Source of the DNA: a virus
Length of the DNA: 23,232 nucleotides
IMG/VR virus record: IMGVR_UViG_3300027896_000232
Coordinates: 1-23,232 of that record
Reading direction: 5' to 3' (one strand)
Of the stretch, positions 13,515 through 20,206 are shown in pieces. The position numbers and the translations under genes were made by a program. Under the pieces are notes generated by a model, which saw only the letters and a list, made by a program, of their open reading frames with translations, made no database searches and was not told the DNA's origin. Numbering within the stretch: the stretch's first letter is position 1; every line of letters starts with the position of its first letter.

Positions 13515-13880
13515 ATGGGCGACATCGGGAAGTATCTCAGAGAAGCAGAAATGACCTGCAAGTGCGGGTGTGGCTTCTGCGATGTTGACCCCATGCTGAG
13601 TAACACATTCGATTGGATTCGGTTGTGGTATGGAAAACCCCTGATTGTGAGTTCCGGTTGCCGGTGTGAGAAATACAACAAAGAACAAGGTGGGGAAGAA
13701 AACTCAGCCCACCTCAGAGGTAAGGCGGTTGATATTCTGATAAACAATACTCATGACCGTTTCATCATTGATAAGCTCGCTAAAGAGTGCGGGGTAAAGA
13801 GAATTGGCAAAGGCAAGGGGTTTATCCACATAGATGTAGATGATTCCCTTCCGCAAGAAGTGGAGTGGTTATACACATGA
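13515..13880 (+). CDS. endolysin, M15-family zinc peptidase
   Basis: 121 residues. Core pattern of the M15 (D-Ala-D-Ala carboxypeptidase-like) family: SSGCRCEKYN at 46-55, SAHLRGKAVDI at 64-74 with zinc ligands His66 and Asp73, and FIHIDVD at 103-109 with His105. The family cuts cell-wall peptide cross-links, and single-domain M15 endolysins of this size are common in phages of Gram-negative bacteria. The N-terminal CKCGCGFC cluster is often present in this subfamily. No signal peptide, so release would depend on the holin encoded just upstream. Confidence 0.85.
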   Translation: MGDIGKYLREAEMTCKCGCGFCDVDPMLSNTFDWIRLWYGKPLIVSSGCRCEKYNKEQGGEENSAHLRGKAVDILINNTHDRFIIDKLAKECGVKRIGKGKGFIHIDVDDSLPQEVEWLYT

Positions 13881-14092
13881 CCGGTCTCCCAGGTGAGGGT
13901 TACGCAGCACTGGTAGGAAAGATTATTGATATTGTCAATAACCACGCAGATGACCCTATGTGCCAGTTCAAGGATAAGTTAGAGATCGAGAAGCACGGTC
14001 AGGAAGCGATTAACCAGATAAGGAGTGCAAAGACACAGGATGAGGCGGATCGGGCTTTGGAGGAGTTCGTAAAATGGCTAACCGACTTCTAA
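13877..14092 (+). CDS. hypothetical helical protein in the lysis cassette
   Basis: 71 residues from ATG 13877, overlapping the endolysin stop (ATGA); an upstream in-frame GTG at 13865 is possible but would overlap more. All-helical and charged: GYAALVGKIIDIVNNHADDP, a middle DKLEIEKHGQEAINQIR helix and EADRALEEFVKWL. It overlaps the lipoprotein gene by 19 bases. No membrane segment or motif. Role in lysis is not supported beyond its position. Confidence 0.6.
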   Translation: MTGLPGEGYAALVGKIIDIVNNHADDPMCQFKDKLEIEKHGQEAINQIRSAKTQDEADRALEEFVKWLTDF

Positions 14093-14277
14093 TTATTGTA
14101 TTTCTTGCCTTCCTTTCCGGTTGCGCCACCTGTCCCCCTTGCCCACCCTGCAAAGAACCGCTACCGGCAGGCTACAGGGTGATAAAGGAAAGCACGTATT
14201 TTGAGTTAATGGGAACGGCGGCGAAGCTCAAGGGGGAGCTGCAGGATTGCCTGAAGGATAGGAAAGGGGCAAAATGA
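14074..14277 (+). CDS. small lipoprotein, probable outer-membrane spanin
   Basis: 67 residues. The signal and lipobox are clear: ANRLLIIVFLAFLSGC, with LSGC giving the lipidated Cys at residue 17. A Cys/Pro-rich stretch follows (ATCPPCPPCKEPLP), then a short helix (FELMGTAAKLKGELQDCLK). Size, lipobox and proline-rich neck are typical of Rz1-type o-spanins. The next gene, coupled by ATGA, encodes a membrane protein with a coiled coil and is the likely partner. Pairs of this kind fuse the inner and outer membranes at the end of lysis in Gram-negative hosts. Confidence 0.6.
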   Translation: MANRLLIIVFLAFLSGCATCPPCPPCKEPLPAGYRVIKESTYFELMGTAAKLKGELQDCLKDRKGAK

Positions 14278-14588
14278 TGGGTGACGGTCAATGTCCGATG
14301 GCTGAACATTCTGCGGTAGTTACGAGAATTGATGATATAGAGAAGTCACATCAAGTATTGATAAAGACTCTGCTTACCATAACCTCAATTCTTGTGATCG
14401 TGTTGCTGGCTGTTTTCGGAGGAGTATATGCCAACCTTTATTCTCTCAACACAAAAATTGATATTACTCAACATGAGGTAACGATGAATCGGGAGGATAG
14501 AAAACAACAAGTCTCAAATCTCGAAAAGTCGTTGGTACAGATTGAAGCGAAGTTGGATATGTTAGTACGAACTAATAATAAAAAATGA
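14274..14588 (+). CDS. membrane-anchored coiled-coil protein, probable i-spanin-like
   Basis: 104 residues from ATG 14274. A charged N-terminal segment (1-29) precedes one transmembrane helix (about 30-52: VLIKTLLTITSILVIVLLAV), then a periplasmic tail with a heptad-like pattern (about 60-100: SLNTKIDITQHEVTMNREDR, then QQVSNLEKSLVQIEAKLDML). This matches an Rz-like inner-membrane spanin, except that its cytoplasmic N terminus is longer than usual and its gene lies after, not before, the lipoprotein gene. A holin-accessory role is an alternative. Confidence 0.55.
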   Translation: MMGDGQCPMAEHSAVVTRIDDIEKSHQVLIKTLLTITSILVIVLLAVFGGVYANLYSLNTKIDITQHEVTMNREDRKQQVSNLEKSLVQIEAKLDMLVRTNNKK

Positions 14589-14614
14589 GCCTTCATCGGG
14601 GGACGGAGGGGAAA

Positions 14615-14851
14615 ATGCCAGTAACGATTAAAAATGTAGGCAAGGGAAAATTTCAGGTGAGAACGCCTAACCAAGTTCATGCTAAAGGAACGACAAAGGA
14701 AAAAGCAATGGCTCAAGAACGATTACTCAATGCCGTTGAGCATGGCTGGAAACCCACGGGAAAGAAAATGAGAAAACTCAGGGATAAGTCGCTGCATGGA
14801 AGCGCACCCTTTACGGACAAAGAGATAATGCAAGGTTATAGAAAACTATGA
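14615..14851 (+). CDS. small basic hypothetical phage protein
   Basis: 78 residues from ATG 14615, with GGAGGGG six bases upstream; an in-frame start at 14585 overlapping the previous stop would add ten residues but has no good binding site. The sequence is basic: VTIKNVGKGKFQVRTP, a GTTKEKAMAQERLLNAVEHG helix and a C-terminal SLHGSAPFTDKEIMQGYRK. It resembles short phage proteins of unknown function with a KGTTK...A..RLLNA pattern. It is the last gene before the terminator. Confidence 0.6.
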   Translation: MPVTIKNVGKGKFQVRTPNQVHAKGTTKEKAMAQERLLNAVEHGWKPTGKKMRKLRDKSLHGSAPFTDKEIMQGYRKL

Positions 14852-14911
14852 TCTGAATTTAAACCTTCTTCTGGGGCTGCGCAACCCGAGAAGCAGGCAA
14901 ACCCCAAACAG

Positions 14912-14963
14912 AATAAAAAGCTCTGTTACTGTTCGAACAGGCGGTAATCAGAGCTTTTTTATT
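14912..14963 (+). terminator. strong intrinsic terminator
   Basis: AATAAAAAGCTCTG (14912-14925) pairs with CAGAGCTTTTTTATT (14949-14963), with the T-run inside the right arm. The apical region holds a perfect 12-bp palindrome, CTGTTCGAACAG (14929-14940), and an outer CCCC/GGGG pair (14902-14905 and 14964-14967) may extend the stem. The near-symmetry suggests action in both directions. Only about 20 bases separate it from the next gene, whose AAGGAGGTG binding site follows at once. Confidence 0.8.
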
Positions 14964-14982
14964 GGGGAAAAGGAGGTGATAG

Positions 14983-15306
14983 ATGGGAGTAGAAGTGGAC
15001 ATAGCGAGTGGACTACCAAAGGAAATGCTGAAACAACAGCGGGAACAGCGAATCATTCAGCAGGGTGCTCAACTCGCAGAAGAACTACAAGGTGAAAGTG
15101 GTCAGCGGTTCCTGGTGTTTGTTCTGAAGAGACTGACTGACCGCATGGAAGCATTGATACAGCAGGATGCGTATTGTCAGGGATTGCTTAATTCACTGTC
15201 TGATATGGGCATGGATATTAAGGCAGCCCAGAGGGTAGCGAATAAGGTAATCACTGACAGAATTAACATCGAGATAACCGGACCCGGTGACGGACACTCC
15301 GGTTAA
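14983..15306 (+). CDS. hypothetical protein before the scaffold gene
   Basis: 107 residues with a very strong ribosome binding site (AAGGAGGTGATAG). Mostly helical and charged: LPKEMLKQQREQRIIQQGAQ, then RFLVFVLKRLTDRMEALIQQ, ending in a Gly/Pro tail (TGPGDGHSG). Its Gln-rich helix and position just before scaffold and capsid suggest an assembly role, as small helical proteins often have, but the family is not recognised. Confidence 0.6.
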   Translation: MGVEVDIASGLPKEMLKQQREQRIIQQGAQLAEELQGESGQRFLVFVLKRLTDRMEALIQQDAYCQGLLNSLSDMGMDIKAAQRVANKVITDRINIEITGPGDGHSG

Positions 15307-15318
15307 AGGAGATTAAGA

Positions 15319-16176
15319 ATGGCAAAGGAAAAAGGAAAGGAAACTCGAATCACAGGCCCGGCGGACGATAAACTTGATACTCTGAAAGATGATGTGAAGA
15401 GTATCGAGCCTATTACTGTTGGACACCCTGCCGAGGAGACCCTGCCCAAAAAAGAGGAAGTAACAGAAGAGAAACCAAAGGAAGAAACCGTAGTCACCGA
15501 AGAGAAGAAGGTTGAAGAACCTCCTCCTTCCGAGGAAGAAAAGCCCTCCAAGTACAAAACCATTGAAGAAGCTATCGCAGCCAATCAGGAAGCGCAGAGG
15601 AAGATCACCGAGCTTGCCGAGGAGAATAAGAGGCTGAAAGAACCAAAGGTGGTTCTCAAGCCCGAGCCTCCAAAGGTTGATCCCGTTGACGAGATCACCG
15701 AACGCACGGCAAAGCTCATTGAGACTTTTGATGCTGATGATCCTGAATATGCGAAGAAGGTCAATCGTGCCTGGGCTACCGCCCAGAAAGACATTGCCCG
15801 GCTGACCTATACCGAGCTTACCGATGCTGACAAGACCTATAACGAGCAGGTCACGTACATCAACTCCAAGATCAAGGATGCGAAGATGGATGAATACCAG
15901 GAATTGTTCTGGAAACTCATGCCCTCAATTCCTGGGAATCTCACCGTTGATGATGCAATCAAGTTCGGGTTGGATCTCATTAATGGCACAGTCAACAAGG
16001 CTGTTGAAGCTGAGAATAAACGGAAAGCTGAGATTGATAAGAACCGCCAGAATACAACGGTTCTTACCAAAGGGGGGACACCAATACCACGGAAGGCCGA
16101 GGAGGATTCAAAACCAACTTCTCTGAAGGATGACTTACGGTTTGTCCAAAGTCAAAGACCAAGAGTAGGAGGTTAA
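15319..16176 (+). CDS. scaffold-like protein
   Basis: 285 residues, highly acidic and Glu/Lys/Pro-rich at the N terminus (about 35-90: EEVTEEKPKEETVVTEEKK), then a long helical, coiled-coil-like stretch (about 90-240: EAIAANQEAQRKITELAEEN, then AKLIETFDADDPEYAKKVNR), ending with a basic disordered tail (KAEEDSKPTSLKDDLRFVQS). Composition, size and location directly before the capsid gene are those of a phage scaffold that guides capsid assembly and is then lost. The binding site is AAAGGAG. Confidence 0.65.
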   Translation: MAKEKGKETRITGPADDKLDTLKDDVKSIEPITVGHPAEETLPKKEEVTEEKPKEETVVTEEKKVEEPPPSEEEKPSKYKTIEEAIAANQEAQRKITELAEENKRLKEPKVVLKPEPPKVDPVDEITERTAKLIETFDADDPEYAKKVNRAWATAQKDIARLTYTELTDADKTYNEQVTYINSKIKDAKMDEYQELFWKLMPSIPGNLTVDDAIKFGLDLINGTVNKAVEAENKRKAEIDKNRQNTTVLTKGGTPIPRKAEEDSKPTSLKDDLRFVQSQRPRVGG

Positions 16177-16179
16177 ATC

Positions 16180-17151
16180 ATGGCCGCAGGAACACTCACA
16201 TGGAAATATGACATTACAGATAATGTCATGTTGAATCACACGCTTTCGAAGGATATTCGAAGAGCGTCAATAGCCGAGTGCGTGATCTTTCAACACGCAC
16301 GTATCGAACCCGGCTACGGAAAGAAGAAAGGCGAATCGGTAACGATTCAGCGGGTCAGGGCACTTACTGAACCCGATACCGCAGTGATCGGAGAAGAGGA
16401 CGATATTCCTCTCGATGAGTTTGCTATTTCGACACGAACGATTGTGCCGGAAGAGTTGGGGCGTGCACTGAAGTACACCGATCTCATGAACGAACTCAAT
16501 AACTTCGACATCGAGCAACCAATCCAGCAGGCGTTGAAAGACCAGCAAAAGCTGTGCCTGGATACACTGGCTGCCGCAGCTCTGAAGCGGGCGTATGTCT
16601 GTTTCATTCCCACCAGCGATACCGGCGGGACATGGGACGTGGAAGCTATACCCAGAACCCAGGCAACCGCAAACCTGACCGCCGAACATTGCGGGTTAAT
16701 CAGGGATGAGTTGTTTGGTAAATACCTGGCACCGATGATCGGTGGAGATCATTACGTCGGGCTGGGATCAACCAAGGCATTGAGAGGAATCAAGGAAAGT
16801 CCGCTCTTTGTCACCTGGATGCAGTATTTGCAGAAGGGCATGGTTCTTTATCGGTCTGAAGTCGGAACGATTGAGAATATCCGCTGGGTTGAAGTCAACC
16901 ACAGCAAGGCTCTTTCCGGCCAGGGAAGTTTTGGCGGAGTGGGCTTAAACAGTGTTCTCGGTGAGTTCATCGTATTTGGCAAGGATGCCATTGCCTGTGC
17001 GGAAGTTATTACTCCGCACCTGAGAGCTGAACTGGCTGCAAAGTTCGGAAGACTCAAGGCTATTGCCTGGTACGGGATGCTCAGAATTGAACCGGTCTGG
17101 AACAATGCAAACGTCGGTGAGACTAACATCGTACGTGGCACATCTTCGTAG
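16180..17151 (+). CDS. N4-gp56 family major capsid protein
   Basis: 323 residues, a few bases after the scaffold stop, with AGGAGG before the ATG. Sequence pattern of N4-gp56-type capsids: SVTIQRVRALTEPDTAVIGE near residues 49-68, ISTRTIVPEELGRALKYTDL (about 86-105), a helical LKDQQKLCLDTLAAAALKRA, GGDHYVGLGSTKALRGI near 187-203, and a C-terminal KFGRLKAIAWYGMLRIEPVW. The HK97-type fold is expected; the protein forms the icosahedral shell. It matches its context: preceded by scaffold, followed by decoration-like genes. Confidence 0.82.
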   Translation: MAAGTLTWKYDITDNVMLNHTLSKDIRRASIAECVIFQHARIEPGYGKKKGESVTIQRVRALTEPDTAVIGEEDDIPLDEFAISTRTIVPEELGRALKYTDLMNELNNFDIEQPIQQALKDQQKLCLDTLAAAALKRAYVCFIPTSDTGGTWDVEAIPRTQATANLTAEHCGLIRDELFGKYLAPMIGGDHYVGLGSTKALRGIKESPLFVTWMQYLQKGMVLYRSEVGTIENIRWVEVNHSKALSGQGSFGGVGLNSVLGEFIVFGKDAIACAEVITPHLRAELAAKFGRLKAIAWYGMLRIEPVWNNANVGETNIVRGTSS

Positions 17152-17166
17152 AAAGGAGAGGATAAC

Positions 17167-17652
17167 ATGAGTACATACAAAAACAATATTCCTCTTCCGT
17201 TCCATAGCAGGATTGCCGCGGCTGATAACGTTGTGCCTTACAACGGCTATGCCATTCTCGGCGGTGCAGCGGCAGATATTCTCGGTGCTTTCTATGCACC
17301 GTTCAAATGCCGGATAAAGAGAGCAGGTCTGCTCATTACCGAAACGGTGGCTGCTGCTACTACTGCTCCAGTATTCCACTTTGACAAAGAGGATGCAGGA
17401 ACCGCACCGACATCAGATGGAGATGTGGCGATTATTACCGTGCCCAATGCAATGGCAGCCGGTTATTTCGTGTATGACGATTACCCCATGACCACAAGGA
17501 TTAATTTCGAGCCTGGGGAATGGATACTCGTCGAGATGCACACGGATGCTGCTCATACGGCAACGGTAGCCGGGAAGGTTATTCCTTTCCTCATCGTCGA
17601 AGAAGTGCCGGAAGTGGCTGACAACATCACGACAATGGTTGAAACCGCATAA
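17167..17652 (+). CDS. decoration-like protein, paralogue 1
   Basis: 161 residues. It starts MSTYK and ends EEVPEVADNITTMVETA, the same frame as the next gene. Beta-rich with a YAPFKCRIKRAGLLI segment near residues 43-57 and YPMTTRINFEPGEWILVEM near 102-120. It and the next protein clearly arose by tandem duplication. Position right after the capsid gene suggests head decoration or fibre proteins. No named family; no cysteine-rich or membrane features. Confidence 0.6.
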   Translation: MSTYKNNIPLPFHSRIAAADNVVPYNGYAILGGAAADILGAFYAPFKCRIKRAGLLITETVAAATTAPVFHFDKEDAGTAPTSDGDVAIITVPNAMAAGYFVYDDYPMTTRINFEPGEWILVEMHTDAAHTATVAGKVIPFLIVEEVPEVADNITTMVETA

Positions 17653-17672
17653 CAGAAAGGAGGTAAAAGACT

Positions 17673-18143
17673 ATGTCAACATACAAAACAGATATGCTTC
17701 TTCCCATCAATCCGAATGTCAACTGTGGATTTGGCGGTTACGATATTTCGGCAGGAACGGAGCATGATACCGTGGCGGTCTTTTTCATTCCTTTCAAGTG
17801 CAGGATGAAACGGGTTGGAATGATCGTCAATACGGCGTTCACCGGAGCAGCGACATTCAAGTTTGACAAGGAGACTGTTGGAACAGAATCAGGTTCCGGG
17901 GCAGGCGCAACAGCAGCGAAAATCGTGGGGAATGTAATCATTCCGAGTGGCACGGCTGCTGGCAAAATGGTTTACGATGCCTACCCCATGACCACAAGGA
18001 TCGTAGCTGAGCCGGGGCAATGGATAGTGGTAACACTCGATTCAGATCCAACAGGACTGGTCGGGATCGCTCAACCTGTTTTAATCGTCGAAGAGGTGCC
18101 GGAGGTTGCAGGAAACCTTACCGGCATGCTTGAGACAGCATAA
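17673..18143 (+). CDS. decoration-like protein, paralogue 2
   Basis: 156 residues with a strong ribosome binding site (AAAGGAGG). Shares MSTYK at the start, FIPFKCRMKRVGMIV near residues 36-50, FKFDKE, YPMTTRIVAEPGQWIVVTL, and LIVEEVPEVAGNLTGMLETA with its upstream neighbour. The duplicated pair may give two related surface proteins or fill distinct positions on the capsid. The next gene starts 13 bases downstream. Confidence 0.6.
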   Translation: MSTYKTDMLLPINPNVNCGFGGYDISAGTEHDTVAVFFIPFKCRMKRVGMIVNTAFTGAATFKFDKETVGTESGSGAGATAAKIVGNVIIPSGTAAGKMVYDAYPMTTRIVAEPGQWIVVTLDSDPTGLVGIAQPVLIVEEVPEVAGNLTGMLETA

Positions 18144-18156
18144 GGAGGAAAAAGAT

Positions 18157-18612
18157 ATGAGAAAAAAGATCGCAACACTTTTAGTTTTGCTGCTCATTGT
18201 GTGGATGATCGCACCGGCGATTGTAGCACTGGCGGCAAACCTGGGGGCTTCTGACCTCACCGTTACGATAGACAAGAAACAAATCATCGGTGGGAAGAAG
18301 TTTAATGACATTACCGTAAAGGTAAACAATGGTACTAAAACGTACCCAAGCGGAGGAATAGCACAACCAACTGCCGCTCAATGTGGGATGGTTAGTTCGG
18401 TTACTCAGTTGATTGTAACTGATACCACTTCTAAAATTACTTCGGGTATATCGGGTAATGAAATTAAGTGGGATAAGACCAATAGTAAGTTGATGATTTA
18501 CATTAACTGCCCGGATGGAACATTTAACCAGATGGGAACGAATGGAGCAGCGGCTTACACAACCATCAATACTAATCAACAGTTATTCCGAGGTCAGGCA
18601 CAGGGTTGGTAA
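18157..18612 (+). CDS. signal-peptide-bearing decoration-like protein
   Basis: 151 residues from ATG 18157 with TAAGGAGG; longer in-frame readings overlap the previous gene and are rejected. Residues 1-26 form a Sec signal peptide (RKKIATLLVLLLIVWM, cut after ALA at 26). The mature part (NLGASDLTVTIDKKQIIGGK, then NDITVKVNNGTKTYPSGGIA, IVTDTTSKITSGISGNEIKW) is beta-rich and resembles the small decoration or head-fibre-like proteins that follow capsid genes in some phages, which as I recall lack a signal. This is a family-level impression, not a secure assignment. Confidence 0.6.
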   Translation: MRKKIATLLVLLLIVWMIAPAIVALAANLGASDLTVTIDKKQIIGGKKFNDITVKVNNGTKTYPSGGIAQPTAAQCGMVSSVTQLIVTDTTSKITSGISGNEIKWDKTNSKLMIYINCPDGTFNQMGTNGAAAYTTINTNQQLFRGQAQGW

Positions 18613-18621
18613 CCATTAATT

Positions 18622-18650
18622 GAGAGGGGAGGCTTCGGCTTCCCCTTCTC
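18622..18650 (+). other. stable hairpin with a UUCG tetraloop
   Basis: GAGAGGGGAGGC (18622-18633) faces GCTTCCCCTTCTC (18638-18650) across TTCG (18634-18637), a particularly stable tetraloop in RNA. One bulge or mismatch interrupts the stem. No T-run follows. It lies between the signal-peptide gene and the next gene's binding site, so it is likely a processing or 3'-end protecting element rather than a terminator. Confidence 0.45.
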
Positions 18651-18669
18651 ACCCAAAAGGAGGACATGT

Positions 18670-18966
18670 ATGGCACAGAAAGTCAGATTAGGAGATCGTG
18701 AAGTAACCATCATCAGATATTTCACGCAGAAGATGAAGATCATCTACGAGAAGGCCAATGGGATATTCGTCAGGGCTGATGGCAGCGCCATTGATGAATC
18801 TGATCTCGCCATCATAGCCGAACCCCACAAGACAAGGGCAGCCAAACAGGTAAGCGGCAAGGTTGATATTCCAGAAGATCCACCCGAACCCGAGCCAGAA
18901 GTTGAGGGGTATGCTGAACCGCCTACGTCAAAAAAGGGAGTAGGAAGACCGAAGAGGAATAGGTAA
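18670..18966 (+). CDS. hypothetical protein with an acidic/basic tail
   Basis: 98 residues from ATG 18670 with AAAGGAGGA. The N-terminal half (QKVRLGDREVTIIRYFTQKM, then YEKANGIFVRADGSAID) is alpha-beta; the rest is a Pro/Glu-rich stretch (about 68-84: PEDPPEPEPEVEG) and a basic end (KKGVGRPKRNR) like an AT-hook-type GRPKR motif. Unknown; the tail could contact DNA in the head. Confidence 0.55.
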   Translation: MAQKVRLGDREVTIIRYFTQKMKIIYEKANGIFVRADGSAIDESDLAIIAEPHKTRAAKQVSGKVDIPEDPPEPEPEVEGYAEPPTSKKGVGRPKRNR

Positions 18967-19070
18967 TGGGTTCTGGAGTTAAGCGTTGCCCCAAATGCGG
19001 GGAGATCTATCTGGTTAATCCCTGGATAGATGGAGTTTGCCCCAAATGCGGGGGAAAGGGGAATAAATGA
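18966..19070 (+). CDS. 34-residue zinc ribbon
   Basis: ATG 18966 overlaps the preceding stop. Two CPKCG knuckles (residues 8-12 and 25-29) spaced by 12 residues form a complete four-cysteine zinc ribbon, with KRCPKCGEIYLV and VCPKCGGKGNK around them. It ends within the overlap with the next gene (ATGA). Small zinc ribbons recur through this window; this one sits among structural genes. The intact motif makes a real gene likely. Confidence 0.6.
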   Translation: MGSGVKRCPKCGEIYLVNPWIDGVCPKCGGKGNK

Positions 19071-19345
19071 AAAAGACAGCACCCGAATCAGTAGTAGAAG
19101 AAAAACCTCATGCTTCAATGACCATTGATTGCCCGAAGGGTGCAAAGATGGATTTTGACACTGGGGATTGTGAGGTTGACGAGGAAATGACGATTACCGT
19201 AACGGGTAGAGTCAAATCAATCCGGTATGATGAATATGGAAAGAATGTGCAACTTGAACCGACAAAAGTCAGTGCGTCTTACGACAAGGTCAAAGGCGGG
19301 ATGAAAGATGATCTGAAGGAACTCCGAAAATCAAGGACGGTATAA
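19067..19345 (+). CDS. hypothetical protein in the head-completion region
   Basis: 92 residues from ATG 19067. An acidic N terminus (PESVVEEKPH) leads to a beta-rich core (ASMTIDCPKGAKMDFDTGDC, then EMTITVTGRVKSIRYDEYG, then VQLEPTKVSASYD) and a charged C terminus. Two cysteines flank the core. The next gene follows directly. No family assignment; likely a minor structural protein by context. Confidence 0.55.
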   Translation: MKKTAPESVVEEKPHASMTIDCPKGAKMDFDTGDCEVDEEMTITVTGRVKSIRYDEYGKNVQLEPTKVSASYDKVKGGMKDDLKELRKSRTV

Positions 19346-20197
19346 ATGGCTAACTGGGATACGGGAAAAGAGATTCTTTATTACGTCCTGCTCAAGCTCA
19401 AGGATTACGAGCGGATCAGGCAGGAAGAAGCCAAACTCATTATCCAGGGTATCTACTGGGAACTGCTCATGGAGTTCCCCTGGTTGTTTGCTCTGAAAGA
19501 TCCGCCGGGTATTATCAATACCGTTGCCGAAGTAACCGGGACCGCAACCATTACTAAGGGCAGCGCAACCGTAACTCTCGGTGCAGCCATCGCTACCACT
19601 ATGGCTGGCCGGAAATTCTACATTGATAACGAGTTCGTACCCTACCGGATTTTAACCCATACCGCAGGTACGGTTACGCTCACCCTCGATGCTACCTACA
19701 AGGAAGATAGTGTTACGGCAGGAGCCTTTACCATCTTTCAGGACGAATACAGTCTGGCCTCAGATTGCGCCAAACCCTGGCGGTTCTGGTTCAGGAATTT
19801 GCCTAACGCCAGCATTAATTTCATCGGTGGCGGGGAGATGCAGGCCCGGTTCCCACAGATGTCAAGAGGCGGTATCTCAGTCTATGAAGTCGCACTCATA
19901 AAAGATAATAAGGTAAAGATAAAATCACCGCCAACGGATGCCGTTACCATCGAATACGAATACACTCAGAGACAGTCAGCCCTGACCTTCGACGGCGTGG
20001 TCGCAAACGATACGCCTGTATTTCCACAGGACACCCGCAAAGTCATAGCTGACTGTGCCTTGTTAGAAATGCTGACACCGAAGGACGTTAAGGAAATCGG
20101 GTTGCCTGACCGGGACAAGTTATTGGGCAGGATAAAAATAACCTACATGGCGAAGGATAGGGTCAAGGCATGGATACCGGACAGCAGGAGAATGTGA
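19346..20197 (+). CDS. head-to-tail adaptor-like protein
   Basis: 283 residues, ATG right after the previous stop. The N-terminal helices (KEILYYVLLKLKDYERIRQE, then YWELLMEFPWLFALKDPPG) are interrupted by a beta insert (about 63-120: TGTATITKGSATVTLGAAIA, FYIDNEFVPYRILTHTAG), then LASDCAKPWRFWFRNL and a C-terminal helical region with FPQDTRKVIADCALLEML. This alternation recalls the podovirus gp4-like and related adaptor proteins that attach to the portal. Position after capsid/decoration genes agrees. The assignment is by pattern. Confidence 0.45.
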   Translation: MANWDTGKEILYYVLLKLKDYERIRQEEAKLIIQGIYWELLMEFPWLFALKDPPGIINTVAEVTGTATITKGSATVTLGAAIATTMAGRKFYIDNEFVPYRILTHTAGTVTLTLDATYKEDSVTAGAFTIFQDEYSLASDCAKPWRFWFRNLPNASINFIGGGEMQARFPQMSRGGISVYEVALIKDNKVKIKSPPTDAVTIEYEYTQRQSALTFDGVVANDTPVFPQDTRKVIADCALLEMLTPKDVKEIGLPDRDKLLGRIKITYMAKDRVKAWIPDSRRM

Positions 20198-20206
20198 GGT
20201 GAGAAT

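Noticed and set aside
12933-13688. 251-codon minus-strand ORF over the 3' end of the fibre-like gene, holin and endolysin
   Set aside because: It is antisense to three well-supported genes, including an M15 endolysin with intact zinc ligands, and has no ribosome binding site or recognisable domain.
14926-14947. GTTCGAAC reminiscent of a tRNA T-loop
   Set aside because: The flanking bases do not form a 5-bp T-stem, and no acceptor, D or anticodon arms are present; it is the loop of the terminator hairpin.
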